A DNA stretch of 64,000 bases from positions 31,670,964 to 31,734,963 of the forward strand of contig OW203761.1 of the NCBI GenBank assembly GCA_934045905.1, written 5' to 3'. This stretch comes from Leuctra nigra. Lineage: Eukaryota; Arthropoda; Insecta; Plecoptera; Leuctridae. This document shows, in pieces, positions 10,723 to 30,200 of the stretch. The number at the start of each line of letters is the position of its first letter. Positions within the stretch are counted from its first letter, which is position 1. Below the pieces are notes generated by a model that worked only from the letters and a program-made list of their open reading frames with translations, ran no database searches and was not told the origin of the DNA. The position numbers and the translations under genes were made by a program.

Positions 10723-11231
10723 ATTATACCTTTGTCCCATTATTATTTCCAAAAGTCTGAAGACTATTTTTAAATAGGTACCTACCTTGCTCAATCTTTC
10801 CTATCTACCTACCTACCGAGTTAATGTTATTCTACATATTATTATTAATCTGTAAAAATGTCCAGGTCCAATGATAAAAAAACTCTCGATTCAACCGTAC
10901 TATAGCTTTGACAAATAGTGCAATTTAGAGTTAGGACACCTACCACGTCCTACAGTCATTTTAAATAATATATAATAGATTCCCGTTATTACTTTAACAC
11001 CACAGACACACTATCATCCAGTGTAGGAGATGAAAGCAGTGAATGACAATAAAAAAAAGCAGCGAGGCAAGTAGGTACTAGGATCTACTTAATGTCACTT
11101 GACAGCTGTAGCCAATGATAGAGCTTGCCAGTGCCACTCTCTGCATTCTTCTGCACAGTCTTGATAGTGTGTTCCATGTTTTTGAACAAATATATTTCCT
11201 GTGTTTTAATTGTTCTCTTTTATTTTCTTAG

Positions 11232-11303
11232 CAAGAAGATAGTCTTCATGAAATGATGACAAGTACATGACAGCTTGCTGCGCAAAACCTACGTACAGAC
11301 ATA
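11232..11303 (+). promoter_or_regulatory. PI4KB: PI4KB 5' UTR segment with two short upstream ORFs
   Basis: A pyrimidine-rich acceptor ending TTTATTTTCTTAG (to 11231) shows that this is a second or later exon. Upstream ATGs at 11248 (two codons) and 11253 (five codons, stop at 11268-11270) precede the main start at 11304. They could lower initiation at the main ATG. The upstream non-coding exon(s) and promoter were not identified. Confidence 0.5.
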
Positions 11304-19904
<8,601 letters not shown>

Positions 19905-21483
19905 GCAAGTTTTTAAAAGTACCTACTGTTATTTTAATGCCGAGGTAAATATTGGCTCATGTGAAGGGGAAAATACTCATTCTATTACTACATCAACATG
20001 CTTTCTGTTGTGAGATCAAGCTACCCTTCTTTATATTTCGTTAAAGTTAAGTATCTAACACTCCCACAATAAAAAATGGCAAAATGCATGTGTCCAAATA
20101 ATATAGGGGTTGTGCCATATTTTACTATGGGTTGTGTGCATATTAATAAGTAAATCTACCAAGTTTTACTGTGCAACATTTCCTTACTACCTGAAAATCA
20201 GTAGGTACCTCTGTTCAGTCAGGTTGACTATTATTTATAATTTGGCAGAAGAGATTTCCTGAGTGCCAGAAAATATAATTTAAATGCGCTAAATAGTATT
20301 TCCTAATTTGTATTCACTGTAACTATAAGTGGATATTTAACTTCATGATTATCCTTGATATTACATTATATTACTGCCCTTTTTCGGAATTTCTGATATC
20401 ACAATTTTGTTTTTCAAAATATGTCTGACCTAATCCCTACTACTAGACTAGATTGTAATACATAATACCTAGACACTAAAATGAAACACCACTATACAGG
20501 ATTGGTATTTAGTTTTTTATACATGGTGAATTCTCTTTTGTATAACTAGGTATTCAGTTAGTAAATTATCTTGCATATTGGGCAAGTTACTACATAAATC
20601 TTTGTGCTCTATAATCGACCTACTAAACCTGTTAAACTGCAACACCACTTGATACCTACTATGTATTTTGGATATTAAAATATGCTAAGCTTATTTTGTA
20701 TTAAATTTAGGTTTGTACTTTCTATTCATTCATAATTGTGTACCTATAATGTTAAAAATCATTTAAAAATGTCTTGCCCCAAATAAACATGAGCATTTTG
20801 TAAGACTGAAGGGGCATACCTCAAAACTGTTATCTGAATGGTGTGAGGGGGCTACTCTTGTTAAAATATCGCTTTTATGTTCCATGTTTTAATCTCGTGT
20901 TATGTATTAGATTCATATTTAAAAAAATATCACATTTGACATTTTGCAGTGTGATAGTTCATGTCGTCTATACTTCAAAATACAAATTTGCTTTATTTGA
21001 GTTATTTACATTCGCTGTGAACTAGGAATTATTTCCCGAGAAAGAATTGATTTTGAATATAGTTTGACTGTGTGCGCCTATGATAGATCTTAATTTCTTG
21101 CTACGTAATATGATTGATATGAATGTTTGTCATATCAGTTTATTTATACCTACTACTTAAACTTGTGGATTGCTATGATACAAATAATCATCTGCTTTTA
21201 TTAAAAAATGTTATAAATATAGTAGATAGTTGATTGTCAGTTTCAAATCATTATAATGAAATATACTATGCATGTTATGACTAAAAGCTATGCAGGGTTG
21301 TGCCAACTTTTCTTAAATACTTTATTCAGTTAGATATTAGCAAAAAATCAACAATATCAAAATCTTATTGAAATCAGGTGATAAACAAGTTTGTTTCCAC
21401 TGTCTCGCAAAACATTGTCTAGTTCTTAATCTATTATGTATGCTGTCAATTGTATAATATTACCTTTGTATTTTATAAATAAA
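19905..21483 (+). other. PI4KB: PI4KB 3' UTR candidate with two AATAAA signals
   Basis: AATAAA is present at 20782-20787 and again at 21478-21483. The first would give a 3' UTR of about 0.9 kb, the second about 1.6 kb. No coding sequence is visible between them. Which is used cannot be told from sequence. Confidence 0.45.
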
Positions 21484-22025
21484 TTGTAAAAAGAATATCA
21501 ACATTACGCTATATAGAAATGTTATAGTCGTGGTTATTTATTTTCCCAAACGCAAGAAGAAATATCTTTGGTGCACACAAAAATTCAGCGGACATGTACC
21601 TAAATTTTAATTGCATAAATTTTATCTGATAATAATTTTAGCTAGGCAATTCACAATTTAATTAGTTTATCTTCAAAATATTAATTCCACAAAAAAGTTC
21701 AATTCTCGAACAAAAATTTTTAACTCTTGGTATGGACATTTAAAAAATTAGATCAAAATTGTTCAAAGTTATCGCCCAAAAACGCATAGAAATGATTCCA
21801 GTAAATTCTGTCAATTTGGAATTTCCTGTTTCTGTGCCATATCGATCAGCATGTTGGGAATTCCATCCGCATTATTTTTTGGAGAATATTCCAAAGAAAA
21901 TTCATAATATGCGAGAATATTACAAAATACGTGCCTTTTGCTCATAATTTTTGAAAATTATAATATTTGCTACTTATATTAACAAAATTAAATTACTTTA
22001 ATATCATTGCGAGTCATTTGCTATT

Positions 22026-22749
22026 GCAGCAATTTAGGGGCGGATCCAAGGAGGGGCGGAAGGGGCGATCGCCCCCCCCCCCCCTCCCATGATTCCTCCT
22101 CCACCTTCTATTAAGATCAGCAGGTTGATTTTTCATTTCGTCAAATTTACAAAAATATCGTAATCATGGCTTGGTTTTTGGCAAGGTTTAATCAATTTAA
22201 TCTTTGCTCTAAAAGTGCCTTAAAACTGAATGTTTTTTCAATATTTCGAAAAAAATTGCCTTTGGCGATAGGCCTTTGGCGGATGAAAGCATGGGCTTCC
22301 ACAGGGGTGACTGGGGGGGCAAGGATGTCAGGATAGCATAAAAATTTGGTGGTGTTATTTACGTATAGTTTCATTTTCTGAACAAAAAACTCAGAAAATT
22401 AATTTCGAAGTGTCAACAAACCAAAAAATACCCTGCGGGGCAAGGTGGGGGCACTACCCCAAAGGGTTCAAGCTTAAAAAATAATGAATTGTTCAACAAA
22501 ATTCACCTCATAACGTCTCAAAATTTGATTCAAAGTGTCCAAAAACCAAAAACGCCCTGCGGGGCAGAGTGGGGGGGCTCGCCCACCACACCCCCCTTAG
22601 CCCGTGGGACAATTGTTTTTCTTGTATTACCTCCACCACCTGGCAAATATTCTGCGGACGCCCGTGGCTGGGGATACCACTAGACCCCCTTCATATTTTC
22701 CAAAATCGCCCCTTCCATGACAAGAGGCTAGATCCGCCCCTGCAGCAAT
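22026..22749. mobile_element. hAT-like element, about 0.7 kb, with target duplication GCAGCAAT(T)
   Basis: Left end AGGGGCGGATCCAAGG (from about 22035) and right end CTAGATCCGCCCCT (to 22741) are inverted. GCAGCAATT is found just outside both ends (22026-22034 and 22742-22750). Inside are G/C-rich blocks such as GGGGCGATCGCCCCC and repeated CAAAAACCAAAAA/CCCTGCGGGGC phrases. Confidence 0.78.
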
Positions 22750-23126
22750 TGCTGAGAGCACCATACATTGAAACGGTCTGTGGTCAGTAGAATTTTGAAA
22801 ATCTTGGCCTGGAACATTGTTTTTCTTGCTTTTTTGTCTGAATTACTGTCTAACCCAACGAGCTTGAATACGTTGAACCAGGTTGCAGGTCATTGCTCGG
22901 ATCTAATTGAAATTGTGCTCAAAATATTGGGCCGAGGCAAATTCCAATATCGGTTAAAATTAAAAAATATATATTTGATTTTTTTTAAATTCAAAATGTT
23001 CGGATCAAGATGAAATTTTGCTAGGTCAGGTGTCCACCTACTGCCCACTATTTTACCACTATTTTAAGCAAAATCCTGTAAAAAACACTAAAGTACTTCC
23101 ACTATTTTTATGTTTGTTCATTAGTG

Positions 23127-23254
23127 TTATGGCGTTTTCGGCTGGCCGCACTGGTGCTGCACTGGGGTTGCACTGAAATGACGTCACCATACAAAACTCA
23201 ATACTAATTTCAAACCGAGTGCAAACCTAGTGCGGCCAGTCGAAAACGCCATTA
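23127..23254. mobile_element. TGGCGTTTTC-family MITE, copy 2 with TTA target duplication
   Basis: TGGCGTTTTCGGCTGGCCGC and its inverted partner GCGGCCAGTCGAAAACGCCA bound a 122-bp core with TTA on both outer sides. Same internal TTGCACTGAAATGACGTCAC as copy 1. The 3-bp TTA fits PIF/Harbinger. Confidence 0.8.
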
Positions 23255-23839
23255 AATAAAATGTTGAATTGAGTGTATAGAATTGTTGATTTTTCAAATG
23301 GGTAGTTAAAATTTTAACGTCTATTCGAAAATTTGATTTATTTTTATGCAAAAATTGATGCTTTTTTATATTAAAAATTGAGGCAATCCAAATCCAAATT
23401 CCTCTCTAAGAGTTAAAATTTAAAACTTGCCTCTGGGCATTATTTTATTTTTATCTAAAATATTCGATCTAATTTTTACCTATCGATAGGTAAATTTTAT
23501 TCTCAACCATTATTCAAATATTCAAATCAACCGGCGTGTCTATTCACACGGCGGCCGTGCCCGCAAGGGGTTCAAATTCTATTTACACCAGAAGTTCGCC
23601 GTGTAGCCAAGAAGGCGTATGCTATTTACACCAGAGTTCGCCGTGCGCGCAAGAAGGCGTATGCTATTTACACCAGAGTAAAACCGTGTGTGGAAACGGC
23701 CTTGTATTATGAACACGACACGGTAGTAGACCGTGCAAGTGAGCTGCGAACACATTAGATACCTAGTTCAAATTCTAGAGTGACACCATATAGCAGCTTA
23801 AGTAGACATCTAACGCAACTATTCCTCAGTGGCAACAAT

Positions 23840-23904
23840 AGCCGATTGGTTAGCCCATTGGCTTAGGGCGCAGACGATCGGGGTTCGATTCCCCGTCAGG
23901 GATT
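23840..23904 (+). pseudogene. tRNA-like sequence with D and T arms but no proper anticodon arm
   Basis: GCCC-ATTGGCTTA-GGGC forms a D-arm and GGGG-TTCGATT-CCCC a T-arm with a good B box. Only about ten bases lie between them, too few for an anticodon arm, and the 5' sequence does not pair with the 3' acceptor strand. I call it a tRNA relic or a SINE head, not a working tRNA. Confidence 0.45.
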
Positions 23905-24554
23905 ATCTTTTTTACTTCTGTAATTAACTTTATTTACAATCTACTGGTCATTTGACATGTATTTTATTGTTTAATATAAGATTAAATGCGTCATACAATT
24001 ATAATACTAGTTTTCACTTCGTAAAACATTGCCTTCTAGCGTTCAAGGTCTAGTCACGGCGGCTGTTTGCGCAAGGGGTTCAAATTCTATTGCCACCAGA
24101 GTACACCAGAGTTCACTCCAAGATGGCCGTCCTCTTAACAGCTGTTTTCCGGAGCCTATTTAGACTTAAATTAATGTAGAAGAGTCGTGACTGTTTAAAA
24201 AGAATAGGAACTGATCAATAATTGATTGCAATTAGGTCAGCCACGTAGTACAAATACTAGTGAACCATATTGCAACTTAAGTAGACATAAAACACAAGGT
24301 CTTTTAATTTGCATCAATAGCCGGCTATTGGGGCTACTTGGACCGGTCATATCCGCACTCAGGTCGTGACGTAGTATATCCACTTCCTCCTATGCTATAG
24401 GGGGAAGTGGAATCATGTTCAAAGTGGAATCATGTTCATACGTGTAATGATTGGCAGCTAAAGGGACAACCGGCACATTACGCAGTAGGATGCGCGTAAG
24501 CAACGCCTGCCTGTGTGTAATTTGATGTAGAAGTTTTTAACGCACCTCGGCATG

Positions 24555-24629
24555 AGCAGCTTTGTAGCTCAGGCGGTAAGGCGTTTGCCTGCGGTGCAAG
24601 GGTACACCGGTTCGAATCTGGTCGGGGAC
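24555..24629 (+). pseudogene. tRNA-like sequence, anticodon loop CTGCGGT
   Basis: A-box TAGCTCAGGCG and B-box GGTTCGAATCT are present. TTTGC/GCAAG closes a 7-base loop that would give anticodon GCG (Arg), and ACCGG/CTGGT makes the T stem. The acceptor strands (AGCTTTG against CGGGGAC) do not pair, nor does the D stem. Probably a tRNA-derived retroposon head. Confidence 0.45.
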
Positions 24630-24971
24630 GAAACTTTTTATTTTGACATTTTCACAAGTTTGAATTCTGCCTAACCATAGAGCTATTTTTTTTAGGTTGC
24701 CCAGCTTTAATTTTCGCACGTTGGAATTTGTCTACCCATAGAGAGTTTTTTTCCTTCGTCTGCCCAGTTAACTCATGCGCGCGCAATGTGAAGTTGTACT
24801 TCTAGCTGCCAGTGTGTAATGGCTGACACGTATCAGTGCATCTAGACGTCAAAGATATTTTACTGGAGCTATCATACCCATAGCTGAAATTTTATTAGAT
24901 AATAAATGTTCCCAGTCCTCTTTATAACTCCACGATTCTCAGTATAGTAAAATGTCAGAACATATTGTACT

Positions 24972-25700
24972 GTCACGATCCTTCTGCATTAGTATAAAAA
25001 GTCTAAATAGGCTCTGGAAAACAGCTGTTCAGAGGACGGCCATCTTGGAGTGAACTCTGGTGTACTCTGATGGCAATAGAATTTGAACCCCTTGCGCAAA
25101 CGGCTGCCGTGTTCCTATGAATTCCTATTCTATTTACACCAGAAGTAAAACCGTGCGCGTAAGTGAAGTCATTTAGCTGCACAGATGCGTTTAGATCGAA
25201 GTTTGAGGTCGTGACGTATGACCCTGACCTAATTGTAATTATTATTGATCAGTTCCAATACTTTTCAAAACGTCACGATCCTTCTGCATTAGTATAAAAA
25301 GTCTAAATAGGCTCCGGAAAACAGCTGTTCAGAGGACGGCCATCTTGGAGTGAACTCTGGTGTACTCTGGTGGCAATAGAATTTGAACTCCTTGCGCAAA
25401 CGGCTGCCGTGTTCCTATGAATTCCTATTCTATTTACACCAGAAGTAAAACCGTGCGCGTAAGTGAAGTCATTTAGCTGCACAGATGCGTTTAGATCGAA
25501 GTTTGAGGTCGTGACATATGACCCTGGCCTAATTGTATTGATTATTGTTCAGTTCCTACACTTTTCAAAACGTCACGATCCTTCTGCATTAGTTTAAAAA
25601 GTCTAAATAGGCTCCGGAAAACAGCTGTTCAGAGGACGGCCATCTTGGAGTGAACTCTGGTGGATTCTGGTGTCAATAGCATACGCATTTTTGCGCACAC
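24972..25700 (+). repeat. Tandem repeat, exact 300-bp period, 2.4 units
   Basis: ACAGCTGTTCAGAGGACGGC is found at 25021, 25321 and 25621. Units one and two differ by a few substitutions only and no indel. Unit three breaks off into the terminal CACCAGAG-type repeats near 25690. Confidence 0.92.
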
Positions 25701-25823
25701 GGCGACCGTGCTCTGGTGTACTCTGGTGCCAATAGAATACGCCTTCATGCGCACACGGCTACTCTGGTGTAAATAGAATATGAACCCCTTGCGGGCACGG
25801 CTGCCGTGCCAATAGAGCCAGCC

Positions 25824-26190
25824 AAATTCAACTCGTACCCACCCTGTAGGTACATATCTTTTCTGGGAATGGATCCAGGAGGATAAACTGCATGAATGGT
25901 GCAGGCATCAAATGTAGTACTTAAATTTACAATAATACCATGAAAAACACATGTAAAAGTATAACACTAGAAATTGAAGTGTTTATTGAAATACATCGAG
26001 TTAGGAATCCTGACCAATACAGAAAATTTTGTCAATTTGAAAAATGAACATGAATCAACATATTATCTGTTGGTTAAAAACATGTTTGTTTATCAACAAT
26101 CATTAATCACCATTATCAGTTATCTCGTTCGTTCACATCTATCTATGGACAACGTCATCACGTGTGGACAGAGGGTAGTGATTTGAATTA
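25824..26190. other. Intergenic DNA between PI4KB and MED14
   Basis: No exon, RNA gene or element end recognised. Confidence 0.35.
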
Positions 26191-26371
26191 ACCGCCTCCA
26201 TGCCGCGGTAGAAAGAAAATTGCATTCTGGGAGTGGGACACCCGTCAGTCGACCACTGCTAAAAATGTCCGAATTGTTATCGTCTTCTGTCAACGTCGGA
26301 TACTATTGAAGAGAAATCATGTTTCTTGTCTACTTCAACTGAACGCATTATTTGGCCGTTAAATAGTTTTA
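26191..26371 (+). promoter_or_regulatory. Candidate promoter-proximal non-coding exon of MED14
   Basis: A comparatively GC-richer patch (CCGCCTCCATGCCGCGGTAG, GCATTCTGGGAGTGGGACAC) ends at a strong donor, TTTTAAG|GTAAGACTG (exon end 26371). It holds a 14-codon ORF from ATG 26264. MED14's first coding exon has an acceptor at 32739 and so needs an upstream exon; this is the best candidate seen, but the 6.4-kb intron is only inferred. It could belong to another transcript. Confidence 0.25.
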
Positions 26372-26454
26372 AGGTAAGACTGAAATATTACAGTAAATAT
26401 GAGCTCAATTAATTTTTATTAGAATTGATTCAGATCAGTTTGGTCGGTAGCAGC

Positions 26455-26590
26455 AGGGTAGGCTACCTTCTAAGGCTACCTACCTACCTACTGGGAAAAT
26501 ACTACATAGGTAGGTAGGTAGGTACCTGCCCTACCTGCCTACACCTAACTTATACTAGATACCTAGTAGGTAAGGTACCTACCTACCTAC
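26455..26590. repeat. (TAGG/CCTA)n tract
   Basis: Dense CTACCTACCTACC and GGTAGGTAGGTACC units within 130 bp. Confidence 0.75.
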
Positions 26591-26810
26591 TATACGTATA
26601 ACCTTACGCTTTATCATAATGACAGAATGTATGTTAATATAACATTAGTTGAGTTATTTGTCAATCCGGACCCGGTTCCTACCTACCTCCTATTTAGCAA
26701 TCATCCGCACGGTTAAAGCTCGTCTTCCATGAACCTGTCATCGTGCCGCAACTCCATGGTTAAGTGAATTAACAACGTAAGTTGGTCAAACAGCTAATTC
26801 AGCCGGGTCC

Positions 26811-26934
26811 ACATAGTCCGTTTTCAGTTTTCCGTTTTTTCCTATGACAAGTCCAGAAATCGCTCAAGGTAGACTTGTGATTGGTTAATAGAAAACCAGA
26901 AAACAACGCAAAAACGGTCTATGTAGACCCGGCT
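26811..26934. mobile_element. AGCCGG-family MITE, copy 2
   Basis: AGCCGGGTCCACATAG and CTATGTAGACCCGGCT are the inverted ends. The core AAGTCCAGAAATCGCTCAAG and ACTTGTGATTGGTTAATA match the copy at 14780-14915. Confidence 0.8.
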
Positions 26935-27142
26935 TTACTACGTACCACGTACCTACCTACTTCAATCCGTTTGAAACATGGCTGTACCTGCTGCACCTAT
27001 ACCACACAAGATGGAAGAATGTAATCGGATTGAGATAAAATTTCCCGCCGGGAAGTAAATAGATAATTCTTACTGTTTTCCGACATTCTTATTATTGTGT
27101 TGTTGTAAATGAAGTAGGAAATGAAGTTAAAAAAAGTAGTAG

Positions 27143-27216
27143 GTAGTACGTGAAATGAAGTACAAAACAAATAAGTAGTTAATTACATGTGACTTTGACT
27201 AATATTACGTGCGAAT
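27143..27216 (+). repeat. 74-bp direct repeat, left copy (partner 30691-30764)
   Basis: GTAGTACGTGAAATGAAGTA through TACGTGCGAAT matches the copy at 30691-30764 at 72 of 74 positions. The pair brackets the non-LTR element. Confidence 0.85.
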
Positions 27217-27299
27217 ATTTTCTCTTTTTACCATAAATCCATGCTTAGACGACTGACAATCTAAGAGTCTTTCTGGTTCAACTCAAGTAATAGCTTCAC

Positions 27300-30200
27300 T
27301 AGAGTCTAGATAATAATAATAATAATAATAATAATTCTTTATTTAGCGCAAGCGCTATCTTTCACAAATCAGTACAATACAAAGATACATAAAGATACAC
27401 AATAAAGACACAAACCAAAGAATTAACACACTAAAAACATAGAATAATCTAATTAGGATGTCAACATAAATGTTTCCGTCATTATAATTTCTAAAAGTTT
27501 GCTTTTAAATATGCTAAGACTCCTCACACTTTTAACATTAAGTGGAAGAGCATTAAAAGAACGAATCCCAAGATAAAATAAAGATTTGGCCGATGATTGT
27601 TTATGAACATGGTTTAGAAAAAAATTATTATGCGCTCTCGTGTAATGCTGATGGACATTTTCAACTTTTTCAGTGTTTGTAAAATATGCAGGTAGAAGAC
27701 CATTTTGAAGTTTGTAAATAAAACACATGCCTTGAAAATACACATAATCCTTAATCCTTAGCCAATTTAGAGATTTTAACATAGTATTTACAGGTGTATA
27801 TCTACTACATTTCAGAATAATCCTCATGCCTCTATTTTGTAGAATCTGTAGTCTTTCAATATCTGTATTAAATGCCTGATACAATAAAATCATACAAAAG
27901 GTAAGGTGTGGTTTAATAATAGTGTTATATATACATAGTTTTGTGGCTACTGTCAGGTGCTGACCTATCCTACTAAGGTAGCTAAGTTTTTTTCTGATTT
28001 TGTTCTCTATGTACAGTATATGTTGTTTAAAACTTAGATTTACATCCAACAACATACCTAAGTATTTGAATGATTTAACACATTCCACTAACTCACCATT
28101 TAGTACAATATTAACTTCACAATTATCAGTTGTGTTCATATAATGTAGTTTCCCAGTACCAATCATCATTGCCTTACACTTACTATTGTTCAGCTTTAGC
28201 ATATTAATGCTCAACCAGTCAGTCACTACCTTCAATTCTTCGTTCAATGTATTGTTCAAATCAGTCATATCATTTCCACCATAGAAGATGACTGTATCAT
28301 CTGCATAGACATTTATCACACATTTATTTAAACAACAATTTATGTCATTAACATACACTGAAAATAAGAATGGTCCTAAGACTGAGCCTTGTGGTACTCC
28401 TAGATTTACATCGATAGTGTCTGAGATTTCCCCATCAAATTTAGTTCTTTGAGCTCTCTCATTGAGATAATCATCGAGCCACTGGTACACAGTACCTTGA
28501 ACACCATACATATATTGCAATTTCATTAACAACCTTTTCCTATCGATGGTCTCAAAAGCCCTTTTGAAGTCCAGGAAAACTGACAATATTGATAAATTAT
28601 TATCTCTTAGTTTGTTCCACTCAGAAACCATCCACTGCACCGCTGTTTCACAGGAGTGACCTTTCCGGAATCCAGATTGATTAGTCATAATAAAGTTATT
28701 TTTATAAAAATATTCCTCTAACTGAGAGTGTACAACAAGCTCCAGCAGTTTTTCATAAATTGGCAGCATATTTATCGGCCTAAATTGATCAATTAATGTA
28801 GTCCCAGCAACTTTAGGGACCGGAATTACAAGTGTTTCTTTCCAACTTTTGGGAAATACGCCTTTACTTAATGATAAATTAATTAAATGAAGTAGTCTAT
28901 GCTTAATGCTAGGATACCCATCTTTTAACAATCTGACAGAGATTCCATCCAGAGTTCCACCTCCTTTATTTTTTAAATCCATCACTAGCTTATTTAAATC
29001 CTGGATTTGAACTTGTTTGAAGTCACACATGATGATATCTTTACTCACTCGGTTGTACTGGTTAAGTTCAACCTGGTCAACTATTCTATTACTAATATTA
29101 TTTATATCTATTTCCGAAATATTACTTATAATCTCTTCAACACTCTCAGAAAAATATGTATTAAAGTGATTTGCAATGTCTACCTTATCTGATATTATGC
29201 TACCATTGCATAAGACAATCTCATCTGCAGTACACTTCTGATTCTTTTCACTTACAAGTTTCTTAAGAGTTTTCCACATACCCTTACTATCTCCTCTTTG
29301 TCTGTCAATCTTTTCATAGTAATAATCATATTTTGATTTTCTGAGCATGCTAAGAACTCGATTTCGATACCTTTTAAATTCATCCCAATCACTTTGAAGT
29401 CGACTAAGTTTCGCTCTTTTAAAATAATTATTTCTCAACTGCATCTCCTTCCTTATCTCATCAGTTATCCATGGGACCCCTATATTTCCTCTCTTCTTCA
29501 AAATGCTTGTAAGATTTTTCTCTTTCGCACTTGTTAGACCTTGAACAAATATTTGAGAGGCTAGGTTTACATCAGTTTCCAACATATCATACTCTTGCTC
29601 TTCTAGATCTGCTCTAAACCTAGCTACGTCATAACCTCTCCAGTCAAACAGACTGTACAAATCTACTTCTCTTTCTCGTCTTGCTTCAGTGTTTATGTCA
29701 ATCATGAACGATTCATGGTCTCCAATACCGGGACCTCCTCCCACTCCAAATGTAACCTTGTCACAATTAGTGATTATGTAGTCTATAAGAGTTTCACTCA
29801 TTTTCGTTATTCTAGTTGGTTGATTTACAATTTGAGTTAGACCATACGTTTCAATACCACCAATCATGTTTCTAGTGATAGCATTGGGCTTGAGAATATC
29901 CATATTAAAGTCACCTACAATCACCGTTGTAGTACCCTTATGCTTGTTCATTATGCTTTCGCACACTACCTCCGTGAAATATTGAATAAATTCTGCATGG
30001 TTTGCATTTGGAGAGTGGTACACAGTAAATACAATTATGTTTACTCGTCTAAGCTTGAGTTTGATTCCAAGCACCCAACTCCCACTGGATTCAGCAGAGT
30101 TATGAATGACCACAAATTTCAACGATTTTAATATGTATAAAATGACCCCGCCTGTGTGTCGGCTTTGTGAGTCACATCTTACATGTTTATAACCCATGAG

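Larger units (their letters stand above)
23533..25823. mobile_element. 2.3-kb foldback element with 300-bp tandem repeats and tRNA-like inserts
   Basis: Both ends carry inverted, internally repeated sequence: left GGCGTGTCTATTCACACGGC and right the complement of GGCTGGCTCTATTGGCACGG, both leading into GCCCGCAAGGGGTTCA. Units of CTATTTACACCAGAG and GAAGGCGTATGCTATT recur in each arm. The right arm contains a tandem repeat with period exactly 300 bp (GTCACGATCCTTCTGCATTA at 24972, 25272 and 25572). The left arm has one inverted copy of its core (24115-24200, CCAAGATGGCCGTCCTCTTA). Two tRNA-like segments lie inside (23840-23904, 24555-24629). No protein ORF is visible. The layout recalls Foldback-type elements. 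Confidence 0.75.

Noticed and set aside
24555..24629. Functional tRNA-Arg(GCG)
   Set aside because: Acceptor and D stems do not pair and GCG is an unusual eukaryotic anticodon; better read as a tRNA-derived relic.
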